Part shown: positions 28,605 through 37,968 of the stretch, in pieces
How the letters are laid out: every line of letters begins with the position of its first letter
How positions within the stretch are numbered: the stretch's first letter is position 1
Assembly: GCA_963749515.1 (NCBI GenBank)
Contig: CAVVMR010000001.1
Location: 248,001 to 312,000, forward strand
Length of the DNA: 64,000 nt
Reading direction: 5' to 3'
From: Gaiellasilicea sp963749515
GTDB taxonomy: Bacteria; Actinomycetota; Thermoleophilia; Gaiellales; Gaiellaceae
Made by a program: the position numbers and the translations under genes
Notes under the pieces: generated by a model
The model's database searches: none
Seen by the model: the letters and a program-made list of their open reading frames with translations, nothing else
What the model was told of the DNA's origin: nothing

Positions 28605-28904
28605 ATGCACGCGTGCAAGCAGTGCGGAGGGTCGATCGGGCAGGCGTACCGGTATTGCCCGTGGTGCGCCGCGCCACAGCGCGCCAAGCTCGTCGAGTTC
28701 TTCACCGGCACGGGCGGCGAGGCCGGCAAGGCGTTGCGCGTCTCGCGCTACACCGACGAGGGACACGTTCGCTTCAGCGTCTGGGACGAGAGCGGTGTCG
28801 CAGAGGCTGCGGTCTCGATCGACGACCGGGAGGCGCAGCGGCTCGCCGCCTTCCTCGGCGTGCGCGAGCGCCTCGGCTCGCTGCTCGACCGGCTGCGCGC
28901 CTAG
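28605..28904 (+). CDS. Small zinc-ribbon protein
   Basis: A 99-residue protein with an N-terminal zinc ribbon (Cys4, Cys7, Cys18, Cys21 in CKQC and CPWC) and a C-terminal domain (VSRYTDEGHVRFSVWDESG and a final Leu-rich helix) that I do not recognise. ATG 28605 has GAGGAGG 5 nt upstream, a clear ribosome-binding site. Convergent with ispH. Confidence 0.68.
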   Translation: MHACKQCGGSIGQAYRYCPWCAAPQRAKLVEFFTGTGGEAGKALRVSRYTDEGHVRFSVWDESGVAEAAVSIDDREAQRLAAFLGVRERLGSLLDRLRA

Positions 28905-28910
28905 CGAGCC

Positions 28911-29867
28911 CTACCTCTGCGATTCGGCGAGCACGAGCTCGCGGCGCAGCTCGACCGGCAGGCGGAAGGTCACGTCCTCGTTCACCATCCTGAACGGCTC
29001 GATCCGCTCGACGCCGTGCTCGCGGAACCAGTCGCAGACCCGCGTGACCAGCTTCTCGGGCGCGGACGCACCCGAGGTGACGCCAACCGTCGTGACGCCG
29101 TCCAGCCACGCCTCGTCGATCTCCGTCTCGTCGTCGATCAGGTGTGATGCAACGCCCCCGGCCCGGGCGACGTCGACGAGGCGGTTCGAGTTCGATGAGT
29201 TGCGGGAGCCGATCACGAGCAGCAGATCGACCTCGGCGAGCAGCTCCTTGACCGCCCACTGCCGGTTGGACGTCGCGTAGCAGATGTCCTCCTTCTTCGG
29301 CGCGTGGATCGCGGGGAAACGCCGCCGGAGGACGCCGATGATCTCGAAGGTCTCGTCGACCGACAGTGTGGTCTGCGTGATGTAGGCGACCCGCGCGTCC
29401 GGAGGGAGCTGCAGCGCCTCCGCTTCGGCGACGTCCTGCACGAGCACGGTCGCCTCCGGCGCCTCGCCCATCGTCCCGACGACCTCCTCGTGACCCGCGT
29501 GGCCGATCAGGATCACGGTGTAGCCGTCGGCTGCGTACCTGCGGGCCTGCACGTGCACCTTGGTCACGAGCGGGCACGTCGCGTCGATCACGTTGTGCCC
29601 AAGGACGGCAGACGCAGCGTTCACCGAGGGTGAAACGCCGTGGGCCGAGTAGACGATCGTCGCGCCCTCCGGCGCCTCCTCCTCGGAGTCGACGAAGATC
29701 GCGCCGCGCATCTCGAGGTCGCGGACGACGTGGATGTTGTGGACGATCTGCTTGCGGACGTACACCGGCGGGCCGTAGTGCTCCAGCGCGAGCTCGACCG
29801 TCTCGACGGCGCGCTCGACCCCGGCGCAGTAGCCGCGGGGCGACGCGAGGAGGACACGCTCGACCAT
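28911..29867 (-). CDS. ispH: 4-Hydroxy-3-methylbut-2-enyl diphosphate reductase
   Basis: A 318-residue LytB/IspH, the last step of the MEP isoprenoid pathway. The [4Fe-4S] cysteines are in RGYCAGV, DATCPLV and the C-terminal DICYATSNRQ region; SAHGVSP and VIGSRNSSNSNRL are family signatures. ATG 29867 is the natural start with the conserved VLLASPRG strand, and TACGAT lies 7 nt upstream. Confidence 0.95.
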   Translation of the reverse strand: MVERVLLASPRGYCAGVERAVETVELALEHYGPPVYVRKQIVHNIHVVRDLEMRGAIFVDSEEEAPEGATIVYSAHGVSPSVNAASAVLGHNVIDATCPLVTKVHVQARRYAADGYTVILIGHAGHEEVVGTMGEAPEATVLVQDVAEAEALQLPPDARVAYITQTTLSVDETFEIIGVLRRRFPAIHAPKKEDICYATSNRQWAVKELLAEVDLLLVIGSRNSSNSNRLVDVARAGGVASHLIDDETEIDEAWLDGVTTVGVTSGASAPEKLVTRVCDWFREHGVERIEPFRMVNEDVTFRLPVELRRELVLAESQR

Positions 29868-29913
29868 TCCGAGGATCGTAGCTTCGCCCGACGAGCAGAG
29901 GACCAGGGCATCC

Positions 29914-29962
29914 GGAAACGGGCCCTGTGCGTCGGGGGGTCGCCGCGACAGGGCCCATTTCC
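29914..29962. repeat. Long hairpin in the ispH/histidine-kinase divergent region
   Basis: GGAAACGGGCCCTGT (29914-29928) pairs with ACAGGGCCCATTTCC (29948-29962) with one mismatch around a 19-nt G-rich loop; GCAT/ATGC extends it outward. It is too far from either start codon to be a -10 box, and no U-run marks a terminator. It may be a leader structure or small RNA. The rest of 29868-30093 shows only a TATCAT (30076-30081) 12 nt before the kinase start. Confidence 0.45.
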
Positions 29963-30093
29963 AATGCGTTCCGCGCAAGCACGGATCGCATCGCCCAGTA
30001 GAGCCACGCTAGCCGTCGCGGAAGTGCGTTCCAATAGGCCGGACGGCCCATCTTTCAAAGCGAGGTGGCTAGCTCTATCATCCGGGGCGCCCA

Positions 30094-33000
30094 GTGAACG
30101 CAGAGACCCAGGCGGTGCTGTTCAATGCGGTGCCGTTGCTCATTCTCGCGGCGCTCTATCTGGCCGCGGGGTTGATGGTGGCCCCCGCACTGTGGCGAGA
30201 GCGTGGGCACGTGCGCGGGATCGGCATTGCGATGGCGCTGATCTTCCCCTGCGTCGGCCTTGCCGCGACCGTGGTGGGGGTCGAGACGCTGGTCACCCAA
30301 GAGGCACCGACGGGCCGGCCGCTGCTCGCGCTCGCCGGCATCCTGCTTGCCGGCCTGCCGCTCCTCGCCGTTGCGTGGCACTGGCGCGACCTGAGCCTGT
30401 TCGTGACCGGGCGGCTGGAACGGGAAAGTGCCCCGGAGCAAGAGAAGTCGCGCCTGGAGCGCGAGCGTGCGGGAGTCGGCCGGCTCTCCCACCTGCTGCT
30501 CGACGCCGACAAGCCCGCCGGGATCGCGCGTGTCCTCCTGGACGAGCTGACCGGGCTCTTCGACCTCGACGTGGCGAACCTCGCGCTGGTCGAGGATGAC
30601 GGCCGGCGAGCGCGCATCATCTCGGCGCGCGAGCGTGGTGAGGACAACCCGCAGCTGCTCGACGCGTCGCTCTCGCTGAAAGAGGAGGCGTCCGGCATCA
30701 GCACGGTCGTTCGCGAGGGCGCCGCCTTCGCCGTCTACGACGCCGAGAGCTCCCCGATCGTGAACAAGCGGCTGAACGCCATCACGAACGTCAAGAGCTG
30801 TGCCTTCGTTCCGGTGCGGGCTCGGGGCGACGTGATCGGCGTCGTCTTCGCCGCCGTCCGTCGTCCACGGCTCTTCGACCTCGACGAGCTCGTGCTGATG
30901 GAGACGCTCGCCTCGGAGGCCGGTCTCGCGCTCGAGCGGTCGCGCGCGGCTCACGCGGTCGCCGATGCACTCGAGCGCGAGCGCCTGATCGTCAGGATCT
31001 CGCGTGCCGTCCGGTCGCGCCGCGATCTCGACGAGCTCCTCCAGGTCGCGGTCCAGGAGACGGCGAACGCAACGCACGTCGAGCGCTGCTTCATCCGCCT
31101 CGGCGAGCACGGCGAGCCGACACCGGTGCTTGCGGAATGGGCTGTGCCCGGCATCGGCCCTCTCGGCGACGCGAGCCGCCTGCCGGCGGTGAACCTGGCG
31201 GTCCGGGAGCGCCAAACCATCGCCATCGGTGACGTCCTCCAGGCGCCGGAGCTGGACGACCCGGCCCTCGGCGACGTCGGCGAGTTGACGCAGCGCAGCA
31301 TCCGCGCAGTGCTCGCGACCCCGATCGTCGCGTTCGACCGCGTGATCGGCGTGCTCGGCCTGCACCGGTCTGAGCCGGGAAGCTGGACACGATCAGAGAT
31401 CTCGCTCGCGGAAGCGGTCGCACTGGAGGCCGCGATCGCCATCGACACGAGCCGGCTGCTCCGCGAGAGCGATCGCAGGCTCGCCGAGCAGCAGGCGCTG
31501 CTCAAGGCGGGGGAGGCTCTGACGAGCGATCTCCGCGTCGACGTGGTGATCGACCGGCTCGTCGAGGAGATGCGTTCGCTCGTGAACGGCGACGCTGCCG
31601 ACTGCTGGACGTTCGCGCCCGACGGCCGCGAGCTCGTCTGCCGGGCCGTCGTCGGGCTGCCCGAGTCGGAAGTGGGCCGCCGGATTGCCGCGGCGGGCAC
31701 GATCGCCGAGGCGATCACCACCGGAAGGCCGGTGCTCCGTCGTGACTTTGCCGCGACCGAGCAGCCGACGCCGACCGCGAACTACGCCGTCTTCGAAGAG
31801 GTGATGGACGCTCCGATCCAGTCGTTCGGGGAGACCCTCGGTGTCCTCGGGGTCTGCTCGCGCGAGCCGAATCGCTTCGACGAGTCGGACCTCCGGCTGA
31901 TCGAGGCCTTCGCGAGCCTGGCGTCGGTGGCGTTGCGCAATGCGGAGGCGTACGAGGAGAGCACGCGCCAGACGCAGGTCGAGCGCGGCTTCTACCGGAT
32001 CGCGTCGGTCCTCAGCGAGCCGTTGTCCGCGGAGGCGACGCTCGACGCGGTCGCCCAGGCTGCGGCGGAGGCGCTCGGCGGCCAGTCAGTCGCCGTGCTC
32101 CGCTCCGGTGGCGACGATCTGGCGCTGGCCGGCGGCCACAGCCTGGATCGTGGTCTCGCGGCGTACCTGCGTACGGAGGGCAGGAGTCTGACGGCGCTGG
32201 CGCGTGCCGGGAAAGTCCTCGCCTCACGCCGGCTCAGCGACGACAGCCGCTTCGCGCCGGGGCTTGCGGGAGCGGCCGGGAACGCAGAGTGCGACTCATT
32301 GCTCGCGATTCCGCTCGCCCAGCCGGCCGGTGCCGGCCTCGCGCTGGTGCTCGTCTTCTTCAGCGGCGAGACCGTCTTCGGGGACGAGCAGCTCGAGCTC
32401 GCGGGCCATGTCGCACGTGCGGCCCGCGGCGCGCTCGAGCGGAGCGAGCTCTACGAGAGCGAGCGACGTGCCAGGGCCCTCGCACAACGGCTCGCGCGCG
32501 CCGGCGTCGAGCTGGCCGGCGAGCTCGACCCGGACAACCTGCTCGACGTTGCCGTCCGCTCCGCCATCGAGCTGCTCGAGGCCGATGGAGCCTCGATCCG
32601 GCTCCTCGAAGGCGATGAGGTCGTCGGGCGCGCGGCTTCCGGTGCGGGGGAGCTCGAGTCCGTCGGGGCGCGGACGCCCTCGACCGCCTGGCTCGTCGGC
32701 GACATCGTGCAGACGCGCGCCACCAGAGCGATCGCCGACGTCCGGGACGACGCCCGGATCGGAGACGCGGACGCAATGCTCGCCGCGGGCTTCGCCGGGT
32801 ACCTCGGCGTTCCGATGGTCGGCCCGGACGGCTCGGTGCAGGGCATCCTCGCCGTCTACTCCGAGCGCCCGCGAGCATGGCGACCGGAGGAAGAGGAGGT
32901 CCTGCTGGCGCTCGCGGCAACGGCGACCAGCGCCCGCATGAACGCCGAGCTCTATCAGGGTGTCAGCCAGGAGCAGCAGCGGAGCGAGGCGATCCTCGCC

Positions 33001-34002
33001 AACGTCGCCGATGGGATCGTCGCCGTCGATCGCGAGGGCATGGTCGTCCTCTGGAACCCCGCTGCCGAGAGAGTGACCGGCGTGCAGCAGAGCGACGCGC
33101 TCGGGCGGACGCCCACGGAGGCACTCGGGCGGTCACTCGAGGCCGCGGAGGGCCTTTCCGGCGGCAGCCGGCTCGTGCCGATCCGGCGCGGCGGCGAGGA
33201 AGTATGGCTCTCCCTCAGCGAGGCCGTGATGACAGACCCGACCGGCGCCGTGGCGGGGCGGATCTACGCCTTCCGCGACATCTCGGCCGAGCGGAGCGTC
33301 GAGCAGATGAAGTCGGACTTCGTCTCCACCGTCTCGCACGAGCTGCGCACACCGCTGACCTCGATCTACGGCTTCGCCGAGACGCTCCTCCGCGAGGACG
33401 TTCACTTCGGTGAGGAGGAACGGGCGACGTTCCTGCGCTACATCGCGTCGGAGTCCGAGCGCCTGACGTCGATCGTCGACCGCCTGCTCTCGGTCGCTCA
33501 GCTCGACACCGGTGACATGGCGGTGCAGATCGCAGAGACAGACGTCGCCGCAGTCGTGAGCGAAGCCGTGCGCTCGGCCGAGAGCCAGGACGGGCAGGAC
33601 GCCCATCGCTTCGTGGTCGCGCTCGAGGACGAGCCGCTCGCCGCCGAGGCGGACGGCGACAAGCTCGGCCAGGTTCTCGCCCACCTGCTCGACAATGCGA
33701 TCCGGTACTCGCCGGCCGGCGGCACGGTGACCGTGGCCGCACGTCGCAAGGCCGATGCGGTCGAGGTGAGCGTGGAGGACGAGGGAGTCGGCATCCCGCA
33801 CGCGGAGCAGGAGCGCATCTTCCGGAAGTTCTACCGCGGCGACGCCGCTGCCGGCGCCGTCGGGGCAGGCGCCACCGGGCTCGGTCTGTTCCTTGCCGAA
33901 GGTCTCGTCACCGCGATGGGTGGCAGAATCTGGGTCGACTCCGATGAAGGTCGTGGCTCCACGTTCGTGCTCGAGCTCCGCGTCGCGGAGAGTGAGACAT
34001 GA
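30094..34002 (+). CDS. Large sensor histidine kinase with 3 TM, about five GAF domains and a PAS domain
   Basis: A 1302-residue kinase. Three membrane segments lie at about 7-27, 42-62 and 72-92. Tandem GAF-like modules begin near residues 138, 302, 469, 632 and 799, then PAS (ANVADGIVAVDREGMVVLWN) near 964. HisKA has phospho-acceptor His1082 (SHELRTPLTS), and an HATPase begins near 1189 (LLDNAIRYSP, DEGVGIP, GLGLFLAEGLV). The number of GAF modules is unusual. GTG start at 30094. A single-domain response regulator follows 29 nt downstream and is the likely partner. Confidence 0.9.
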   Translation: MNAETQAVLFNAVPLLILAALYLAAGLMVAPALWRERGHVRGIGIAMALIFPCVGLAATVVGVETLVTQEAPTGRPLLALAGILLAGLPLLAVAWHWRDLSLFVTGRLERESAPEQEKSRLERERAGVGRLSHLLLDADKPAGIARVLLDELTGLFDLDVANLALVEDDGRRARIISARERGEDNPQLLDASLSLKEEASGISTVVREGAAFAVYDAESSPIVNKRLNAITNVKSCAFVPVRARGDVIGVVFAAVRRPRLFDLDELVLMETLASEAGLALERSRAAHAVADALERERLIVRISRAVRSRRDLDELLQVAVQETANATHVERCFIRLGEHGEPTPVLAEWAVPGIGPLGDASRLPAVNLAVRERQTIAIGDVLQAPELDDPALGDVGELTQRSIRAVLATPIVAFDRVIGVLGLHRSEPGSWTRSEISLAEAVALEAAIAIDTSRLLRESDRRLAEQQALLKAGEALTSDLRVDVVIDRLVEEMRSLVNGDAADCWTFAPDGRELVCRAVVGLPESEVGRRIAAAGTIAEAITTGRPVLRRDFAATEQPTPTANYAVFEEVMDAPIQSFGETLGVLGVCSREPNRFDESDLRLIEAFASLASVALRNAEAYEESTRQTQVERGFYRIASVLSEPLSAEATLDAVAQAAAEALGGQSVAVLRSGGDDLALAGGHSLDRGLAAYLRTEGRSLTALARAGKVLASRRLSDDSRFAPGLAGAAGNAECDSLLAIPLAQPAGAGLALVLVFFSGETVFGDEQLELAGHVARAARGALERSELYESERRARALAQRLARAGVELAGELDPDNLLDVAVRSAIELLEADGASIRLLEGDEVVGRAASGAGELESVGARTPSTAWLVGDIVQTRATRAIADVRDDARIGDADAMLAAGFAGYLGVPMVGPDGSVQGILAVYSERPRAWRPEEEEVLLALAATATSARMNAELYQGVSQEQQRSEAILANVADGIVAVDREGMVVLWNPAAERVTGVQQSDALGRTPTEALGRSLEAAEGLSGGSRLVPIRRGGEEVWLSLSEAVMTDPTGAVAGRIYAFRDISAERSVEQMKSDFVSTVSHELRTPLTSIYGFAETLLREDVHFGEEERATFLRYIASESERLTSIVDRLLSVAQLDTGDMAVQIAETDVAAVVSEAVRSAESQDGQDAHRFVVALEDEPLAAEADGDKLGQVLAHLLDNAIRYSPAGGTVTVAARRKADAVEVSVEDEGVGIPHAEQERIFRKFYRGDAAAGAVGAGATGLGLFLAEGLVTAMGGRIWVDSDEGRGSTFVLELRVAESET

Positions 34003-34031
34003 CAGATATGGGTAAGGGGCGAAGCTAGGGC

Positions 34032-34469
34032 ATGACTCGGGTACTCGTGATCGACGACGAAGCGCCGATTCGGCTGCTCTGCCGCGTCAATTTGGAAGCC
34101 GAGGGCATGTCGGTGCTCGAGGCCAGCGACGGGCCATCGGGACTGGCGAAAGCCGGCTCCGAGCAGCCGGACGTGATCCTGCTCGACGTGATGATGCCCG
34201 GGCTCGACGGCTGGGGCGTCGCCGAGGCGCTGCTCGAGAACGAGCAGACCGTGGGGATCCCGATCATCTTCCTGACCGCTCGCGCCGAGTTCCGCGACCG
34301 CGCGCGCGGCCTCGACATCGGCGGCGTCGACTACATCACGAAGCCGTTCAACCCGGTCGAGCTCGCACCGCTCGTCCGGGCCCTGCTCGAACGGCTGGAG
34401 CGCGGCGAGCGCGACGAGCTCAGGCGCGAGAAGCTCACAGAGCTCCGCTCCCTGATGGCCGAGACCTAG
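34032..34469 (+). CDS. Single-domain response regulator
   Basis: A 145-residue CheY-like receiver: acidic pocket DDE near the N-terminus, phospho-acceptor Asp52 in LLDVMMPG, Thr in FLTAR, Lys in ITKPF. There is no output domain, only a short charged helix at the C-terminus, so it signals by protein interaction or as a relay. It follows the GAF kinase and is probably its substrate. Confidence 0.92.
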   Translation: MTRVLVIDDEAPIRLLCRVNLEAEGMSVLEASDGPSGLAKAGSEQPDVILLDVMMPGLDGWGVAEALLENEQTVGIPIIFLTARAEFRDRARGLDIGGVDYITKPFNPVELAPLVRALLERLERGERDELRREKLTELRSLMAET

Positions 34470-34470
34470 C

Positions 34471-34580
34471 GCGCCCTGACCGGCGCAGCCTCGCGCCGCT
34501 CGCGGCACTCCAGCCGGCGGCCCGTACCTCCGTACTGTTCCACCGGCCTACGCACCGCGAGCGGCGCATCAGGACACGCT
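34471..34580. repeat. Dispersed long-hairpin repeat, copy B
   Basis: GCGCCGCTCGCGG (34493-34505) pairs with CCGCGAGCGGCGC (34555-34567). Nested inside are GCCGGCGG/CCACCGGC and the centre GTAC-CTCC-GTAC. The reverse complement shares long blocks with 2954-3100. It fills the convergent gap between the response regulator and the CAP gene and could act as a two-way terminator. Confidence 0.6.
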
Positions 34581-34600
34581 AGGCCTTCGAGGTGTGGTCT

Positions 34601-35101
34601 CTAACGGCCGGCGAAGTCCGCGGTGATCACGGTCGCGCGGCGGTGGCCGAGGAAACGGCCGCTCAGGGCGCCGATGCCGATGCGGCTCCAGCCGGGGCGA
34701 AGCAGGTTCGCGCGGTGACCGGGACTCGACATCCACGCGCCGACGATGCTACGAGCAGACGCCAGGCGACCGGTTCCCCAGGCGAGGTTCTCGCCGAAGC
34801 TCGGGCCGCGGGCGCCGTGGAGCGCGATCCGCTCGGCGAAGGAGCCGTGCTCGAACACGTTCGCGCGGAGCAGCCTGGTCGAGTGTGCGCGGGCAGCGTC
34901 CACCAGACGCGCGTCGACCTGGAGCGGGCGCAGGTTGTGCGCTTCGCGGACCTCGTTGACGACCGCGATCAGCGACTGCTCCGCCTCCGTCTCGGCCGTC
35001 GCGGCCTGACCGGCAGGCGCGAGGAAAAAGGCGAGGAGCAGGAAAAGCGCGCCGCTAGCGGCGCTGATGCGGGTCGGGGGCCACACCAAGGCGGCAAGCA
35101 T
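34601..35101 (-). CDS. Secreted CAP-domain (SCP/PR1-like) protein
   Basis: A 166-residue protein with a signal sequence or anchor (SGALFLLLAFFLAPAGQA) and a CAP domain: LIAVVNEVREAHNL, RAHSTRLL, FEHGSFAERI, FGENLAWG and WMSSPGHRANLL. Bacterial CAP proteins are exported and of uncertain activity. ATG 35101 is preferred to TTG 35125, which lies inside the tandem repeat. A second CAP gene is at 42450. Confidence 0.85.
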   Translation of the reverse strand: MLAALVWPPTRISAASGALFLLLAFFLAPAGQAATAETEAEQSLIAVVNEVREAHNLRPLQVDARLVDAARAHSTRLLRANVFEHGSFAERIALHGARGPSFGENLAWGTGRLASARSIVGAWMSSPGHRANLLRPGWSRIGIGALSGRFLGHRRATVITADFAGR

Positions 35102-35113
35102 GCCGACTACGCT

Positions 35114-35173
35114 GGAGAAACGCAACTCTGCCGAAACCTATTGGGAGAAGCGCAACTCTGATAAAACGTATTG
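35114..35173 (-). repeat. Two tandem 30-bp direct repeats upstream of the CAP gene
   Basis: Units 35114-35143 and 35144-35173 agree at 25 of 30 positions and share GCAACTCTG and TATTG (minus strand: CAATA and CAGAGTTGC). They fill the gap between the EamA stop and the CAP start, and may be paired regulator sites. Confidence 0.55.
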
Positions 35174-36121
35174 TTATCGCGACGTCTGGGCGATCAGAAT
35201 TGCGGCGAGCACAATCGCGCCACCGATCAACTGCGCGGTGCCGAATGACTCGCCCAGCCAGAGGAACGCGACCACGCTCGCGGCGACCGGCTCGAGCATC
35301 GCGATGATGCCCACTCGCGTCGCCGAGATGTGCCGGAGTGCCGCGGCCACCAGCAGGAACGTGATCATCGTTCCGGCGACGACGACGTAGAGCATCAGGA
35401 GCCACACCGGCAGCGAAAACCGCTCGAGGTGGCCGAGGAGCGAGACGCTGTCGTCGAGCCGCTCGCCGGGAAAGCGCCAGATCGGATGCACGACGGCCCA
35501 GAAGAGCGCCGCGAAGAGAAAGCCGTAGGCGGTCAGCGACGCCGGATCGCGCCACCGCACCGCATGCTCTGCCATCAGCACGTAGACCGCGTACGCGACG
35601 GCAGCGCAGAGCGCCGCGGTGACGCCGAGCCCGTCGAGAGACAGGCCGCTCCAGAACTCCACGACGAGCGAGAGGCCGACCACCGCCAGGACGAGCGCCA
35701 GCCATAGCCGGCGCCGGATCGGCTCCTTGAAGACCGCCCAGGCCCAGAGTGCGATCAGGATCGGCCCGAGGTACTCGAGCAGGAGCGCGATCCCGATCGG
35801 CAGCCTCCCGATCGAGACGAAGTACAGCCACTGCACGAGCGCGACGCCCGCGATCCCGAAGACGACGAGATAGGGGAGCTCGCGACGCGTGAGGCGCAAC
35901 GACTCACGTCGCGTGAATGCGAGGACGAGCGCGAAGCCGAGGAACGCCCCGGTCGCGCGGACCTGCGTCAGCTCGAGCGACGAGATCCCCGACTGGAGCA
36001 CGACCTTGGAGACGGTGCCGTTGAGCGCGAAGAGGAGCGCCGCCGAGATCACCATCGCGTAGCCGAGAGCGGGCCGCCGCTCGCGCCCCGGCTCCCCGGG
36101 GATATAGGCGACGTCCGCCAC
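35174..36121 (-). CDS. EamA/DMT-family transporter
   Basis: A 315-residue membrane protein with ten segments in two five-helix EamA repeats (ALNGTVSKVVLQ; LLEYLGPILIALW; MLEPVAASVVAFLWLGE). Drug/metabolite exporters of this kind carry amino acids, nucleosides or drugs; the substrate is unknown. GTG start at 36121 with TAGCGT (36133-36128) 6 nt upstream. Confidence 0.88.
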   Translation of the reverse strand: MADVAYIPGEPGRERRPALGYAMVISAALLFALNGTVSKVVLQSGISSLELTQVRATGAFLGFALVLAFTRRESLRLTRRELPYLVVFGIAGVALVQWLYFVSIGRLPIGIALLLEYLGPILIALWAWAVFKEPIRRRLWLALVLAVVGLSLVVEFWSGLSLDGLGVTAALCAAVAYAVYVLMAEHAVRWRDPASLTAYGFLFAALFWAVVHPIWRFPGERLDDSVSLLGHLERFSLPVWLLMLYVVVAGTMITFLLVAAALRHISATRVGIIAMLEPVAASVVAFLWLGESFGTAQLIGGAIVLAAILIAQTSR

Positions 36122-36164
36122 GCGGCGACGCTACCAGCAGAGCGCGGATCTACACTGCGGCGAT

Positions 36165-36238
36165 CGGGGCGTGGCGCAGCCTGGTAGCGCGCTCGCTTTG
36201 GGAGCGAGAAGTCGCCGGTTCGAATCCGGCCGCCCCGA
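36165..36238 (+). tRNA. tRNA-Pro (anticodon TGG)
   Basis: Full cloverleaf: acceptor CGGGGCG/CGCCCCG, anticodon stem CTCGC/GCGAG with loop TTTGGGA, and T-loop TTCGAAT. CCA is not encoded. TACACT at 36151 is a likely -10 element. Confidence 0.95.
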
Positions 36239-36321
36239 CTGTTGCCTGCGCCACGGGCGCTCAATTCGTTGCCTTTTCGGGCGATGACGGAGACGACGAC
36301 GTCGTCTAGCGAGAGACCCCG

Positions 36322-37968
36322 ATGATCCGCAACAAGACCATTCCTGCGCTCGTGCTCCTGCTGAGCCTCGCCGCGATCGGCGCGATCACGGTGCTCCAGG
36401 CGCGCGCGGGCGAAGGTCGCGACGCACAGCTGAAGCTTGCGACGCTCAAGAGCGAGCTCACGGAATTGCAGAGCGCGCCGTTCAAAGCGAGCGAGCGAAC
36501 GGGAGGATCGCCGGAGGTCGCCCGCAAGCTGATGACCGACGGCAAGAAGAAGGTGGCGGCGACACTCGCGGAGTTGCGGCGCAACTCGCCGGTGCCCTCA
36601 CTCCGTCGAATCCCTGCCCCGCTGCGTGACAACTACGCCGCGCTCGACGAGATCTACGCGATCGGCGCCTCCGGCGCCGACTACGGCAAGCGGGCAGATT
36701 TTCTCGCCGGCGTCTCGGCGCAGGAGATGGACGCGATTGCAGGCGCGCTCGACGAAGCCAGCCGCGAGTACGACCGGCGTGCGTCCGCGTCCGATTTCCG
36801 TGCCACGGCAGGGTCGGCGATCGCGATCTTCCTGCTCGCACTGGCGTTCGTCTTCCTGTACCGGCGTGCAACGCTCGCTCGCGCCGTCGCGGAGCGCCTG
36901 GCGCGCGAGAACGCCCGCATGGCCGCCGCCAGCCACGAGGAGGCCCGCACCGATTCCTTGACCGGGCTTCCCAACCGCCGCGCGCTGGTCGACGACCTCG
37001 ACGCCCAGCTGGAGCGTGCCGGCGGCAAGCGGGGCGTCGTGCTCGCGCTCTTCGACCTCGACGGCTTCAAGCAGTACAACGACACCTTCGGCCATCCGGC
37101 CGGTGACGCACTTCTCGCACGCCTCGGCGAGCGCCTGGCAGCCGCCGTGGACGGAGTCGGTAGCGCCTACCGGATGGGCGGGGACGAGTTCTGCGTCCTG
37201 GCCGCGGTCGAGCCCGCTCGCGCCGAGACCGTCGTCGCGCTCGCAGCTGCGGCTCTGTCCGACACCGGCGACGCGTTCTCCATCAGCTGCTCGCACGGGA
37301 TGGCGCTCGTGCCGTCGGAGGCCTTCTCTCCCGAGGAGGCGCTCCGCATCGCCGACCAGCGAATGTACGAGCGGAAGGCGAGCCCGTCCGCGGCGAGCCG
37401 TCAGAGCACCGACGTCCTGCTCAAGGTTCTCAGCGAGCGCGACAGCGAGTTGCGCGCCCATCTCAGCAGCGTGTCCGGCCTGGCCGAGCGGATCGCGGAG
37501 CGGCTTGGGCTCGGCGCCGAGGAGATCAGGCTGATCTCGCTCGCGGCCAAGCTCCACGACGTCGGGAAGACCGCGATCCCCGAAGAGATCCTCAACAAGC
37601 CCGGCCCCCTCGACCAGGACGAGTGGGACTTCATGCAGCGCCACACGGTGATCGGCGAGCGCATCATTCTCGCCGCGCCGTCGCTCGCCCCTTCCGCCGG
37701 CCTGGTGCGCTCGAGCCACGAGCGCTTCGACGGCACCGGCTACCCCGACGCGCTGGACGGCGGTGCGATTCCGCTCGGCGCGGCCATCATCGCCGTTTGC
37801 GACGCCTTCGACGCGATGGTGTCGAAACGCCCCTACCGCCCCGCGATGTCGACCGGTGACGCCGTCCTCGAGCTACGGCGTTGCGCTGGAACGCAGTTCG
37901 ATCCCAAGGTGGTCGAGGCGTTCTGCGCGATTGCGGAAGAGGCCGATACTGCCGGAAAGGTGGCCTAG
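36322..37968 (+). CDS. Membrane-anchored GGDEF plus HD-GYP protein
   Basis: A 548-residue protein for cyclic-di-GMP turnover. Membrane segments at about 7-25 and 165-185 flank an outer sensor region. The GGDEF domain has an intact active site at residues 286-290 (MGGDEF) after TDSLTGLPNRR. The HD-GYP phosphodiesterase has His412-Asp413 (LHDVGK), a second His pair (QRHTVIGERI, SSHERFDGTGYP) and the GYP signature. Both activities look possible; which dominates cannot be told. Convergent overlap at CTAG (37965-37968). Confidence 0.92.
   Translation: MIRNKTIPALVLLLSLAAIGAITVLQARAGEGRDAQLKLATLKSELTELQSAPFKASERTGGSPEVARKLMTDGKKKVAATLAELRRNSPVPSLRRIPAPLRDNYAALDEIYAIGASGADYGKRADFLAGVSAQEMDAIAGALDEASREYDRRASASDFRATAGSAIAIFLLALAFVFLYRRATLARAVAERLARENARMAAASHEEARTDSLTGLPNRRALVDDLDAQLERAGGKRGVVLALFDLDGFKQYNDTFGHPAGDALLARLGERLAAAVDGVGSAYRMGGDEFCVLAAVEPARAETVVALAAAALSDTGDAFSISCSHGMALVPSEAFSPEEALRIADQRMYERKASPSAASRQSTDVLLKVLSERDSELRAHLSSVSGLAERIAERLGLGAEEIRLISLAAKLHDVGKTAIPEEILNKPGPLDQDEWDFMQRHTVIGERIILAAPSLAPSAGLVRSSHERFDGTGYPDALDGGAIPLGAAIIAVCDAFDAMVSKRPYRPAMSTGDAVLELRRCAGTQFDPKVVEAFCAIAEEADTAGKVA

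Noticed and set aside
36293..36304. GACGACGTCGTC palindrome before the GGDEF/HD-GYP gene
   Set aside because: Simple GAC/GTC triplet runs are common in this GC-rich sequence and no partner site or promoter alignment supports it.
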